A stretch of DNA of 64,000 bases. It comes from Cryomorpha sp963748925 (GTDB lineage: Bacteria > Bacteroidota > Bacteroidia > Flavobacteriales_D > Cryomorphaceae). The notes under the pieces were generated by a model that had not been told where the DNA came from, did not search any database, and worked only from the letters and a program-made list of their open reading frames with translations. Positions within the stretch are counted from its first letter, which is position 1, and every line of letters begins with the position of its first letter. Shown piece after piece: positions 16,733 through 27,027 of this stretch. Both the position numbers and the translations under genes were made by a program. The stretch spans positions 310,001 to 374,000 of the forward strand of contig CAVVKG010000007.1 in assembly GCA_963748925.1 (NCBI GenBank). Direction: 5' to 3'.

Positions 16733-17946
16733 GCCGTAGATCGAGTATCGAGACTGTCGCGCAACCCATTTCCAATCAGCATAAAGGCAAGTACTAAAAT
16801 AGAAATGCACAAACCCGGTAAAATTGCGAGGTAAGCCATATTTGTGGTAATGTAGGCGTAATGATCTTTTATCATCTGACCCCAGGAAGCCATTGGAATT
16901 TGAGCACCGATTCCCAAAAAGCTGAGTCCGGCTTCAAGCAATATGGCCGATGCGAAATTTGCTGCAGAAATGACGATTACAGGACCCATGATATTGGGAA
17001 TAATATGCCGGGAAATTATTCGAAATGTGCTGAACCCCAATGCCCGTGAAGCCTCGATATATTCCATGTTTTTTAGCGAGAGAACCTGCCCCCTTACTAC
17101 TCTGGCTACCTCTACCCACATCGTAAGTCCCACAGCAATAAAAACTTGCACAAAACCTTTGCCTAAAGCAAATGTAATGGCAATAACAAGAAGCAGCGTG
17201 GGTATAGACCAAACAACATTGATTATCCAGGTGATAAAATCATCTACCCATCCTCCAAAATAACCCGCTATCGCACCCAAGCCGATTCCCAAAATAAGTG
17301 ATATAAAAACCGAAATTAAACCTACGGAAAGCGAAACGATTGTTCCGGCCATCAACCTGCTCAGCATGTCGCGTCCAAATTTATCTGTACCCAGTACAAA
17401 TCGCTGCACATACAAATTCGATTTTTCAATTTCGGTTTGCAGAGCCTCTACATTTTTAGAAATGGATTGAGAATTAATTCCTTCAGCAAGAATTTCACTT
17501 CCGGAATAAGTGATTGTATTTACATCGATGGCTGACACCACATCAAGCATGTTATAAGCGAAAGGTTCTCCTCTAACTTTATCGGAACCTCCATATTCAA
17601 ATCCTACTATAGAATCGCCAGAGAAATGGTAAGAATGTATGGGAATTAATCGGTATGAACTTTCTTCACCACCAAAAAATAACAACCCAAAAAAAGTACG
17701 CTCTTCCACCTCTGCATTCTTTCTTACCCGAAGAGTTTGTACGGTAAAGTTGGGTCCTTTTTTAGCTAAAGAAAGCTGCTGATTATTGGCATCATTACTG
17801 GAGTCGGGTCTTATTAATCCTCCCAGGATAGCAATCAAAGTAGCGATGACGAGAATGTATAGCCCAACTATGGCCAATCGGTTTTTCTTAAACCTTACCC
17901 ATGCGAGCTGCGCGGGCGAAATGTTTTCATTCTTATCTACTTCCAT
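16729..17946 (-). CDS. ABC transporter permease, OppC/DppC type
   Basis: A 405-residue permease of the peptide/nickel ABC family. An OppC-type N-terminal helix (LAIVGLYILVIATLIAIL) is followed by a large extracytoplasmic insertion of about 150 residues (45-190). The binding-protein-dependent permease domain then starts at GTDKFGRDMLSRLMAGT and carries the EAA loop EASRALGFSTFRIISRHIIPN, which contacts the ATPase. No OppB, OppD or OppF partner is visible beside it, which is common in Bacteroidota where the system is scattered. It overlaps the glycosyltransferase gene upstream by 10 bases. Confidence 0.9.
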   Translation of the reverse strand: MEVDKNENISPAQLAWVRFKKNRLAIVGLYILVIATLIAILGGLIRPDSSNDANNQQLSLAKKGPNFTVQTLRVRKNAEVEERTFFGLLFFGGEESSYRLIPIHSYHFSGDSIVGFEYGGSDKVRGEPFAYNMLDVVSAIDVNTITYSGSEILAEGINSQSISKNVEALQTEIEKSNLYVQRFVLGTDKFGRDMLSRLMAGTIVSLSVGLISVFISLILGIGLGAIAGYFGGWVDDFITWIINVVWSIPTLLLVIAITFALGKGFVQVFIAVGLTMWVEVARVVRGQVLSLKNMEYIEASRALGFSTFRIISRHIIPNIMGPVIVISAANFASAILLEAGLSFLGIGAQIPMASWGQMIKDHYAYITTNMAYLAILPGLCISILVLAFMLIGNGLRDSLDTRSTA

Positions 17947-19040
17947 TTTGGTTTAGCAAATGTGCTGAAAATTCCGAGAGTCAAAAGATAAAATGGATAA
18001 ATAAAAACCGAAGGAACGATATAAATCCATAAATCTTTCCGATTTAGTTTTGTTGTGGCAATCGCCAGAAATAAAATCTCAATAATCAAAACCACAAAAA
18101 CCATGGCTATGCCTATGTATGAAAAATAGCCTTGAGTAATAAGTATCGCTGCTATAATTAGAGCTACCTGAATGGTGAGAACAGAAATAGCAACAAATTT
18201 AAACCAGGTACTATCAATTCTATCAGACTTGGCAATCCACCTAAGACGCTGGTGCCAAAGTTTCCTGAAAGCCGATGGGAAACTGACCAAAACCTGTGGA
18301 TTACTCAGAGTTGAGACTGAGATTGCCTTTCGGCCAAAACGCCGTGCAATAGCAAACATGGCAAATACATCGTCGCCACTCGGTTCATTCCAGTCGTTGC
18401 GATATGGCATACTTTCCACATAGGCCTCTCTGTTAATAAGCATACAGGCTCCATTTGCCAGCAATGGCCTCCCGAGTGCTGCAGATTTGAGTCCAGCAAA
18501 ATGCAAACTCAGGAAGTCCAGATCAAAAAATGCCGGGACTATACCTTCTCGCTTGACCGGAGATATGGGAATGAGAACAGATTTATCACCATCTGAAATG
18601 ACTTTTTCCAAGTGATCAAAAAAATACTTAGGCAGCTCGGTATCGGCGTCCATTGTCAACACCCACAAGTCAGATATCTGTGTTATAGCCTCGGTCAAAA
18701 CCGCTTTTTTTCCAAAAACCTTTTCGCCGGCGTGATGCAATGAAATTTGATCTGTAAGTGCGAGGTCGGCAATAAACTGCGTACTCAAATCGGTGGAATG
18801 ATCGTTGAGCAACCTAACCTTAAAATGGGGTTTCGAAATCAATGCTTCTCTAAGGCAACGGATTAACCCGGGTAAACGGTTCGCTTCATTCTTAAAAGGA
18901 ACCAAAATGGTCAACTTCTCGAGTGTCACTGAGTGCTTTGAAAATGATCGCGCCGGACTCCACAAGAGATAAAGCAAAATGCTCACAAATACAGCACCTA
19001 TGAGGACAAAGACCAAATCGAATAACCTAAACGTTTCCAA
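17937..19040 (-). CDS. Glycosyltransferase family 2 protein
   Basis: A 367-residue membrane-bound glycosyltransferase. One N-terminal membrane helix (residues about 8-28) leads to a GT-A domain with LTILVPFKNEANRLPGLIRCL, the DxD-type metal site in VLTMDADTELP, and LLANGACMLINREAYV. QRLRW, the conserved QxxRW-like acceptor motif, lies near residue 265, and three C-terminal membrane segments follow. The arrangement resembles enzymes that load sugars on lipid or extend surface glycans. It overlaps the flippase-like gene by 14 bases and the permease gene by 10, so the three are translated as one unit. Confidence 0.9.
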   Translation of the reverse strand: METFRLFDLVFVLIGAVFVSILLYLLWSPARSFSKHSVTLEKLTILVPFKNEANRLPGLIRCLREALISKPHFKVRLLNDHSTDLSTQFIADLALTDQISLHHAGEKVFGKKAVLTEAITQISDLWVLTMDADTELPKYFFDHLEKVISDGDKSVLIPISPVKREGIVPAFFDLDFLSLHFAGLKSAALGRPLLANGACMLINREAYVESMPYRNDWNEPSGDDVFAMFAIARRFGRKAISVSTLSNPQVLVSFPSAFRKLWHQRLRWIAKSDRIDSTWFKFVAISVLTIQVALIIAAILITQGYFSYIGIAMVFVVLIIEILFLAIATTKLNRKDLWIYIVPSVFIYPFYLLTLGIFSTFAKPKWK

Positions 19041-19968
19041 ATAATTTTTGCTTAGCTAATTTAATTTGTAAGAGTCCAATCAATACAGGAATTCCAATAT
19101 TTGCGACCCAGACAATTAGCGTTGCAATAGCAGCGAGAAAGGGGTCTGGTAAAAACGGACCCAGGATTAGCACGGCAAGGACTTCGCGGACTCCAAGCTC
19201 ACCGAGAGCGGTGAGGGGTAAATAACTCTGGCAAAAATAGAGTAGAAAAATACCGGAATAGCAAAGCCAAAGACTACCGGTAAATCCGACAGTGTAGAGA
19301 GCAAGCACGAATTGAGTGCTGAAAATTAAATAGCGACCTAATGCCCAGGCAAAAGACTTTAAAAGCAAATTAGGGCTAAGCGATTTAATGTGTTTTAGGA
19401 TCGATGCAATATATGGTTTAAGTGGTTTTTTGAACCATAAAATAATGAGGGCAGCAAGCGCAATGACGAGGATGCTGTAAAATAAGGCAGGCATCATTTC
19501 GGCATACGACTTTAATTGCGGTATGACGGGATAGTACCAAAACCCAATAAGTCCGGCAATAAAAGTAACTGACCCCTGAACTCCTGCGCCTGCGAATGTC
19601 ATAAGTGATGCCTTTTTTCGCACTGCTTTTGGCAATAGAGCGGCGCGACCCGCAAACTCTCCCACTCTATTTGGCGTTATAAAACCCGAACACATTCCTA
19701 CCATTACAGAACTAAAAGCTTGTTTACGGCCTAGCAATGGTGAGTTTACCAATACCGACCATTTACGCATTTCGAAATACAAATTCAAAAAGGTAAGGCT
19801 GAAAATCAAAATCAGCATACTTAAATGGTCTGAAAGAACCTGCCAGGAAATCAAGTCGATAGAATGAAAATTTCTTGAAGCCACTCCAATTAGTGATCCC
19901 AAAATCAAAATGGGAATCAACAGCTTTATTGATTTTCTTTGCAGGGCTATGGAAAGGGTTTTATACAT
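19027..19968 (-). CDS. Lysylphosphatidylglycerol synthase/UPF0104-like membrane protein
   Basis: A 313-residue protein with about eight membrane segments, related to the flippase part of LPG synthases (UPF0104). The typical words are FITPNRVGEFAGRAALLPK, near residue 95, and the later TALGELGVREVLAVLIL, near residue 260. Such proteins often accompany glycosyltransferases and may translocate lipid-linked material. It is the first gene of a three-gene overlapping operon. Its start lies 20 bases from the divergent ruvC start. Confidence 0.82.
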   Translation of the reverse strand: MYKTLSIALQRKSIKLLIPILILGSLIGVASRNFHSIDLISWQVLSDHLSMLILIFSLTFLNLYFEMRKWSVLVNSPLLGRKQAFSSVMVGMCSGFITPNRVGEFAGRAALLPKAVRKKASLMTFAGAGVQGSVTFIAGLIGFWYYPVIPQLKSYAEMMPALFYSILVIALAALIILWFKKPLKPYIASILKHIKSLSPNLLLKSFAWALGRYLIFSTQFVLALYTVGFTGSLWLCYSGIFLLYFCQSYLPLTALGELGVREVLAVLILGPFLPDPFLAAIATLIVWVANIGIPVLIGLLQIKLAKQKLFGNV

Positions 19969-19988
19969 TTGAGGCTAAAGGTAAAATA

Positions 19989-20540
19989 TTGTCGGCAGAA
20001 CGCATCATATTAGGAATTGATCCTGGAACATCCATTATGGGTTACGGGATTATTCTCTGTAAAAACAAGAAAATAACACTCGTTTGCCATGGAGTAATCA
20101 AGCTTACGAAATACACCGATCATGCCTTAAAGCTAAAGGTAATTTTTGACAGAGTTATTGGATTAATTGATGAATACCATCCGGATGAGCTAGCGATAGA
20201 AGCTCCCTTTTTCGGGAAAAACGTGCAATCTATGCTGAAGCTCGGCAGGGCACAAGGTCTATCAATTGCGGCGGCGTTAAGTCGTGATATTCCGTATACA
20301 GAATATGCTCCACGAAAAATAAAGCAAGCTGTAACCGGCAATGGAAATGCGAGTAAGGAGCAGGTGGCCAAAATGATCCAAACACTGCTCAATCTCAAGG
20401 AATTGCCCGAATACCTGGATGCTTCTGATGGATTAGCCGCTGCTATTTGCCACAGCTTTCAAGGGGGTACCGACACAAAAGAGTCGTATGGATCGTGGAA
20501 ATCGTTTTTAACTCAAAATCCAGGCAGGAAATTAAGGTAA
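19989..20540 (+). CDS. ruvC: Crossover junction endodeoxyribonuclease RuvC
   Basis: Resolves Holliday junctions as a dimer with RuvAB. From a TTG start at 19989 the protein is 183 residues, the normal size. Catalytic acids are visible in ILGIDPGTSIMGYG (first Asp), ELAIEAPFFGKN (Glu) and YLDASDGLAAAICH (last two Asp). An in-frame ATG at 19875 would add 38 unrelated residues running into the divergent neighbour, so TTG is preferred; an ATT or ATA start nearby cannot be excluded. The C-terminal tail (GGTDTKESYGSWKSFL) is typical of the phylum. Confidence 0.93.
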   Translation: MSAERIILGIDPGTSIMGYGIILCKNKKITLVCHGVIKLTKYTDHALKLKVIFDRVIGLIDEYHPDELAIEAPFFGKNVQSMLKLGRAQGLSIAAALSRDIPYTEYAPRKIKQAVTGNGNASKEQVAKMIQTLLNLKELPEYLDASDGLAAAICHSFQGGTDTKESYGSWKSFLTQNPGRKLR

Positions 20541-20548
20541 TATTTTAC

Positions 20549-20938
20549 TTAAGCCATTTTAATTTTCTCTGCAACTTCTTCCATTTCCTTTTCTGAAAAA
20601 CTCAGCTTTGGCTTAGCAAAGTTCATATCGCTTACCGAATTGATGGGAATTAGGTGAATATGCGTGTGTGGAACTTCCAGCCCAATAACGGTAACGCCAA
20701 TTCTTTTGCATGGGACTGCTTTTTCAACCTTTTTTGCAACTCCCTTGGCAAATACAAGCAAATCACTAAGAAGCTCATCAGAAAGGTCAAAAACGTAGTC
20801 TACCTCTTGTTTGGGAATAACAAGAGTATGCCCTTTGGCAAGGGGGCTAATATCCAGAAAAGCCAGAAAGCGGTCGTCTTCTGCAACCTTATATGCCGGA
20901 ATTTCGCCAGAAATTATCTTAGAAAAAATGGTAGCCAT
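20549..20938 (-). CDS. HIT family (histidine triad) nucleotide hydrolase
   Basis: A 129-residue HIT protein. The start TIFSKIISGEIPAYKVAEDD and the histidine triad HTHIHLIPI (near residue 90) are clear. HIT hydrolases act on adenosine phosphoramidates and related nucleotides. The start codon is separated from the greA stop by one base, so the gene is the second of a greA-HIT operon, an order common in Bacteroidota. Confidence 0.95.
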   Translation of the reverse strand: MATIFSKIISGEIPAYKVAEDDRFLAFLDISPLAKGHTLVIPKQEVDYVFDLSDELLSDLLVFAKGVAKKVEKAVPCKRIGVTVIGLEVPHTHIHLIPINSVSDMNFAKPKLSFSEKEMEEVAEKIKMA

Positions 20939-20939
20939 T

Positions 20940-21413
20940 TTAGCGAGTTATTTCCACAATTTCAAACTTCACTAAACCTGAAGGAACTTCAATTTCTACA
21001 ACATCACCCAGTTCTTTTCCGAGAAGACCTCGGCCAATCGGTGATTCGATAGATAACTTCTTACTTTTTAAGTCTGCTTCATTCTCTGCCACCAGCTGAT
21101 ACTGAAGGGTCGCATTATTGTTGAGATTCTTGATCTTCACTTTACTCAATATATATGCCTTAGATGTATCCATTTTGGTTTCATCCACAACGCGAGCGTT
21201 TGCAATTACATTGTCGAGCTTGGCGATACGAGCTTCCAGCAATCCTTGCGCTTCTTTGGCAGCATCGTATTCTGCATTTTCGGACAAGTCGCCTTTATCT
21301 CTGGCTTCAGCAATTTGTTTTGAAATAGATGGTCGCTCAACCGTTTTAAGCTGGTGCAACTCATCCTTCAGCTTCTTAAGCCCACCTTCGGTATAATAAT
21401 TTATTTGAGACAT
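20940..21413 (-). CDS. greA: Transcription elongation factor GreA
   Basis: A 157-residue GreA. The N-terminal coiled coil (residues about 10-75) contains EARDKGDLSENAEYDAAKEAQ, whose acidic tip enters the RNA polymerase channel to stimulate cleavage of backtracked RNA. The C-terminal FKBP-like domain carries SIESPIGRGLLGKELGDVVEI. Length is normal. A -7 element lies 35 bases upstream, next to a terminator. Confidence 0.97.
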   Translation of the reverse strand: MSQINYYTEGGLKKLKDELHQLKTVERPSISKQIAEARDKGDLSENAEYDAAKEAQGLLEARIAKLDNVIANARVVDETKMDTSKAYILSKVKIKNLNNNATLQYQLVAENEADLKSKKLSIESPIGRGLLGKELGDVVEIEVPSGLVKFEIVEITR

Positions 21414-21447
21414 CTCTAATGGTATATGGGGTAGTACAATCTACATG

Positions 21448-21455
21448 CAAAAATA
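21448..21455 (-). promoter_or_regulatory. Putative -7 element for greA
   Basis: Minus-strand TATTTTTG matches TAnnTTTG, 35 bases before the greA ATG. It directly abuts the terminator of the upstream gene. Confidence 0.5.
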
Positions 21456-21487
21456 GAGAAAACCCTAATGAAGGGCTTTCTCTATTT
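21454..21487. terminator. Terminator between PorV-like gene and greA
   Basis: AGAGAAA-ACCCT and AGGG-C-TTTCTCT form a two-part stem with a short AATGA loop region, flanked by A/T runs. It follows the PorV/PorQ-like gene on the minus strand. Confidence 0.6.
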
Positions 21488-21515
21488 AGCACAAAGATAA
21501 TAATATTTCGAAATC

Positions 21516-22583
21516 TTATTCAGATCTTCCTATGTGTACACGTGCACCGATAGCGTGGGTTCCATCAAATGGTTGGGTAGCACGGTAAGCATAATCTAAA
21601 GATACGAGCGTCTTTTTGGCTCCTAAAGCAAATTGGACACCTGCACCCGCGGCGAGACCAGTGTATACATATCTGCGCTCTTCATCGCTAATGATATTGT
21701 CTTCATAGTGATAACCTACTCTTAGAAAAAGCATTTTCTTAAAATCGTATGCGGCACCAAAAAGGAAATTATCATTTGTAAATGAATTAGCTGTAAACGT
21801 ACCGTGGGCAGTTAAGTTGTGATCTTCTGCAAGAAGGAAATCATAACTAAACCCAATAGAAACAAGTGAAGGAAGTTCATAATTTTCACTTCTAAGCTCG
21901 GCAGTAAAAGCATACTCATCCGTTGGAGTTTGCGTTTCAAAACTCAAACCATCACCGCTAAAAGACATAGACGGTCCAACATTCTTCAATGTTATACCGA
22001 ATTTAACTTGATCGCGATCACCGGTAACATATTTTATACCTGCATCTATCGCAATTCCTGTTGCCTTAAGATCGGCTACACTTTCGTTAATTACTTTAAG
22101 TGTAATTCCTCCATAAATGCTATTCGAAAAAGCTTTCGAATAAGAAAGGGCGATGTTTACCATATTTACATTAAAGGTAGTACCATCACCATCTGGGGTT
22201 GCTGTAGTAGTTCTACGAATATCTCCAAAGTCGTAGGCTGAAACCGCCAGACCTAGAGCACCCGTTTCACCTGCCTTTTGCACCAGTGCAACCGAATTTA
22301 TTGAAACATCGGCGCCCGAGAGATAGTTCACACTTGTAAATGCCACCTCGGTTTGATCTACAAATGCCACACCACCTACATTAAGGAACATGGACTCTGC
22401 TGGAGAAGCGTCGGCCATATTTGCACCAGCTAATCCGTTACTTCGAGCCCAGGGGTTCACCAGTAATTGCATACCTCCGGCAGAACCTGCACGGTCTGGA
22501 TTACCGGCAAAGGCGGTAGTAAAGGTTAAAACGGATGCCGTAATGGCAAAGACTTTCACAAAAAATTTAGAACAGTATTTCAT
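21516..22583 (-). CDS. PorV/PorQ family outer-membrane protein
   Basis: A 355-residue exported beta-barrel protein. The signal peptide ends near TTAFAG (residue 27). The N-terminal LLVNPWARSNGLAGANMADASPAESMFLNVGGVAF is the family pattern in which a small gate region precedes a FadL-like barrel. PorV-type proteins act as shuttle or plug partners at the type IX secretion translocon. The gene follows, on the same strand, a T9SS-type surface protein and a TonB receptor; this trio recurs in Bacteroidota and suggests a shared export or surface complex. The exact subtype (PorV or PorQ or other) is not resolved. Confidence 0.82.
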   Translation of the reverse strand: MKYCSKFFVKVFAITASVLTFTTAFAGNPDRAGSAGGMQLLVNPWARSNGLAGANMADASPAESMFLNVGGVAFVDQTEVAFTSVNYLSGADVSINSVALVQKAGETGALGLAVSAYDFGDIRRTTTATPDGDGTTFNVNMVNIALSYSKAFSNSIYGGITLKVINESVADLKATGIAIDAGIKYVTGDRDQVKFGITLKNVGPSMSFSGDGLSFETQTPTDEYAFTAELRSENYELPSLVSIGFSYDFLLAEDHNLTAHGTFTANSFTNDNFLFGAAYDFKKMLFLRVGYHYEDNIISDEERRYVYTGLAAGAGVQFALGAKKTLVSLDYAYRATQPFDGTHAIGARVHIGRSE

Positions 22584-22613
22584 ATTTCGACAGTTGATCG
22601 CTGTGATTGTATA

Positions 22614-25600
22614 TTAGAAGTTTCTCAAGTCAGTTGGACGCGTAGCTGCAAAGAATTTCAGCACTCTTTCACCAAGCGTCGGTGACTCAACATGAATTAA
22701 GTACATTCCACCACTTATCGGGATAAAGAACTCATTCTGAAGGTTCCATTCCAAATAAGTATTTGGATTGTCTTTTTCCAGAATGTTTATAAGCGTTCCG
22801 TTGATGGTGAAGATGGATATCTTACACTGTGGCGGGAGGTTTACAAATTTTACTCTATTATCAACACGACTTTGCTCGTATGCAGAATAAGCATAATATG
22901 GATTCGGTACGATATCTATTAGATCAAGTGCGTTTTCTGCAGCTGCTTGAACGTTTACAGAGGTTTCGCTTCCCTCGGTTGTAAACTCATATGCAGGATA
23001 CCAATAATTTGTACTCAAGTCATAATTCTCATCGGGAAGTGGAGTTGGATAAGAAGCGGCCCCCAATTCGTCTCTAACCGTTGCATAAGGCTTGTAAGGC
23101 TCTCCAACGTGTGCAGTAATCTTCGCATTACCGGGCACAAGACCTTCTTCAGGAGATAGATATTCAAATCCACCTGCCATGAGAGGGAATCCAACCCAGG
23201 AAAAGTTCTCAAACAATCTCCTAACTTCAGTTGAGCTGGGGTCTCTCAAGAAATCATAAACCATCTGACCACCATCATAATAAGAGATAGCCTGTCTGAT
23301 ATCATCATCACTGAGTGTTGCTTCATATAGCTTATTTCGATAAGTATATATGTAATGTTCCCCTCCAAATACCAATTGCGAACCTAATTGACTCGTTATA
23401 CGGCTTGAAGGATTCCATAACATATCACGACCATTATCGCCGGCGAAGTAAGAATTCTCACCGAAAGCCATATTCATACGTTCGCCAGTCTCTGGAGAAA
23501 TAGTATATCCGGGAAACCATCCCATACCAAAGGACAGTCCAACAAGTTGACTCTCCGAAGTAATAGATGGATACTCAGCGGTAACTCTCGTGAGGAATAA
23601 AGACAGTTCTGAACTGCTCATATTGTTTAAATCATCCTGTGTAAGTACCTGTTGACCATTAAATGTACATTCGTCCACATTGGCATTCGGATTTAATTGG
23701 TTCCTACCATTTTTATCTACAGATAAAGCACCTCTCAATTGCATTTTGCCTTTACCCAGTTGAGCAAAATCGGGTTGAGATTGCATTTCATACACGGGTA
23801 CACGACTCCATCTCTCTTTATTCTGAGTGATATAAATATCAACTGATTTTAAATAACTCAAATCCCGTGATTCATTTTTCAATGCTGCCGCAGCATCTCT
23901 CGTAAGCGGAGACGGACCACAGTCATAACCCGCAACTAATCTTGCCGGAGCAAATGTTCCACCTATTACATCCTCAAAGACCTGATTAAAGTCGACTCCT
24001 AGGTAATCATTGAAAACAAAAGGATCTATCTCACCATCAGGCAGTAAGTAACATGGAGGAGATGAAGCATCATCCTGTGTTTCATTGGCTACACCAGAAC
24101 GAATCCAGTTAAAGAAATCATTCCCATCCTGATCAGAAACACCTGATAACCAATCCTCCTCACCCGAGGTGAATTCAATTCCATTACCTAGAATTTGCGG
24201 GTAGTATGATAAGGTAGAAGCCTGTCGATTAACGATGTCAAGTTCATATTGACCAATCGAAACGGATATTCCATATTCCGGAACAATCTGTTCATTGGCC
24301 ACCCGAATAGTTCCTTCACTAAATATAGTGTCCGTAGGATTATTCTCATCGATCATATACCAGCGAGCATCGTTAAAATCTCCTATATATCCATCTTCCT
24401 CAGTTGCTTCAGGTTGATAAAACCGAAGTATGAATTTCGCTGGTTTAACATTTAAGGGATCTACAATCTTTACATTAATAGGTCCTTCTCCCACAACATA
24501 AGTCAGCTCATCAGCTCTATAAGGAGCCTCATCCATAATGTCATCTACTGATTCTTCGGTAAGAACAAGATTATTCCCTCCATTTCCTGCTCCTTCAAGT
24601 CGGGTAATTTGCACACCATCTCCATACTCCGCAGTAAACACCGTACCAAACTGTTCTGGAACCGGTTTATGAGGTATAACAGTAATTGCCTGAATATCTC
24701 CGGATGCACCTGAACGGCCTCTTAAGTAAGGGAATGCCTGACCTGTTAAGGCTTCCGGTTGGGGATTATAATCCTGGTAATTATTGTAACCATATGCAAT
24801 AGCAAGAAAGTAGTACTTCTTGAAATTCACAAGGCGAGTATCACCAGATGCAAACTGATCTGTAGTAATTTTTACAGAATGGCCAATTCCTTCATTTGCT
24901 CCATTTACTTTCTCGGTAGGAACAGGGAGACCTATCTCCTGGTCAAATTCATAGTTAATAATTTGACCTATCGGCTCACCATTTTCATTAAAGTCTCTGA
25001 TATCACATTGGTAAACCAGTCGTGCAAACTCCTCTTTCTGCTCACTTTCTAGATCGCCGACTGATACAGAAGAGTTTTTGAGCTGATAAACTTCATAACC
25101 CTGAAACCTGTAGAACTGATCATTAGGAACTCCGGCTGTATCTGTAGGCGGAATAGTGGGATCTAGCTCCTCATATTGTTCTCCTATATTATTGCTCAGG
25201 GGACTCGTATTTCTCAGATAAAGAATAATCTCTTTATCCAATTCCTGAGCAGTAAGATCAGGAGCATCAGGACCATCCAATAATCTAAAACAGTTTTCGA
25301 AAAGTGCTTGAGCTTTATCATCGGCCTGACGCAATTGGCCCACAGAGGCAAAAGGTCCGCCCGTTTGTGCTCTCGCATAAACCACACCAACAGTAATATT
25401 ATTAAATTCACCCGGATCTAGTGTAAATGGACCTGCTGATTGCAAAAAACGACGGTCAAACGGCTCATTCCCTTCATTTTCCTCGGTCCATCCGCCAGCA
25501 GCTGCATAGTTTGGATCAACACCACCGGTACCCCAATGAAGTGGATCTGTGTTTCCTGGAAACATGAAATCTGCATCTAAGCATGAAGTACAAGTTGGAT

Positions 25601-26997
25601 TGTATCCTGTACCGCCAAATGTCATGGGCACACCATTTCTCCAAATCCCTTGCATCATATTATAGTAATGCACATCGATATCAGGGTCACCTGTAGGTGA
25701 AGTGTTTCTATTATGAAAAAGAAATCTTCTCATACCGAAACGCTCGTTGTCTATTATGGTGTCTATTCCGAAAGCAGAATCTTCGTCGTCCGGGTTTCTA
25801 TACCCAAGACCATTCAATGCTTGGTTCTCTCCAATACCATAATCATTGTTTATTCCATCAGGATCTTGGTAAGGTCCCTCGAAGAAATCAATACCAACTG
25901 CAGGCGGCTGAGAGCCATATCCAGGACCACTTGTTGATCCCTCATCATTGTTATCCCCATTGTAAGAGTAACCTAATCCACGCTGAACGTCGCAACCGAC
26001 AAAGTCATCGTTTGAATTTCCAAGATCTGTATCTAGCCCACTGAGCAAAATAAGTATTTTCAAGCGTTAACGATCCTCGGTTTATCAAAACGTAATTACA
26101 GAAGGTCATGTTGTTAATCTCATCGTTGGTTGTAAAGCCAAACATTTGTGCCTGGATTTCCATACCAATTGGTTCACCCTGAGATTCTGTGTGCACATTC
26201 CCTTTATCATTAAATACCCAATACATGGTGAAGTCACCAAATAATGGAACAGGATCTGTAACCAATCTTGTTCTACAGTCTATTTCTTGATCTAAATCGT
26301 AAAGAGGATAGTCACCCAGCTCAGGTTCATACACGCCGGGAGTTCCTATAACCTCACCTGTTGTCGGATCCCGAAAGTCACCAAACGGAGCTACCGTAAA
26401 ACTTTGTCCCAGATTCACATCACCCTCAGCCGGCCAGTCTGATATTTCGGTTGGAATTTGATATCCATTTTCAAATAATGGGTCCGTAGAAGGGTCAATA
26501 CCTGAGTTTAATAAAGTAAAGTAGTAACGATGTGTTTCAACCATCTGGCGTGACATCAAAAAGAAGTTATCCCACTTGGTACAAGTGGCAGCATCAACTG
26601 ACGCTGTTCCATCGGTGGTAAGTGGTCCCGGCCAAAAGTCATTTCCATTTTGGCGAAATTGGATTGCTGCGAGTTTTAGATTTCCTGCAGGGTCAACACC
26701 CCCCATCCAAAGTGCTCCGGCAAATATCACGTGATTACCTTCATTAGCCGGCACTTCATAATATGGAAGACCATTTCCACGGTCATACCAGGTATTACCA
26801 CCAGTCTCGGCAGCGGTTCTAACGTTATTCACGTAGAACTCTGTTAGACTCTGAGCAGGAGCACATCCGGCTGCCTTAGCCTTAACTCCCTTTGTGGAAT
26901 TACTAGACTTCGGTTTTTCGGGTTCCCGAGCACTTGTGTGGTTTACGCTAACTATGAGCAGAGCTGCGATTAATACACTGTAGTTAAACACTCTCAT
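22614..26997 (-). pseudogene. Large T9SS-type surface protein, split by a single-base frameshift
   Basis: Two reading frames form one gene of about 1460 codons. The 5' part (26997-26005, 330 residues) has a signal peptide and ends NNMTFCNYVLINRGSLTLE, NTYFAQWA and then a frame-shifted tail. The 3' part (whose frame can be read from 26063) continues DTDLGNSNDDFVGCDVQRGL. Dropping one base at about 26034 joins them as QWA-DTDLGN, the continuity seen in this family. The C-terminus resembles a T9SS sorting domain: VPNPYYAYSAYEQ, then KISIFTINGTLI and a final FFAATRPTDL. It lies between a TonB receptor and a PorV-like gene. It may be a true pseudogene, a sequence error or, less likely, programmed frameshifting. 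Function is unknown. Confidence 0.8.
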
Positions 26998-27027
26998 AAA
27001 CGATTTTTATATAGATTCAATATATTA

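Noticed and set aside
26005..26063. Programmed frameshifting between the two frames of the surface protein
   Set aside because: No slippery heptamer or downstream structure is apparent at the junction; a mutation or sequence error is simpler.
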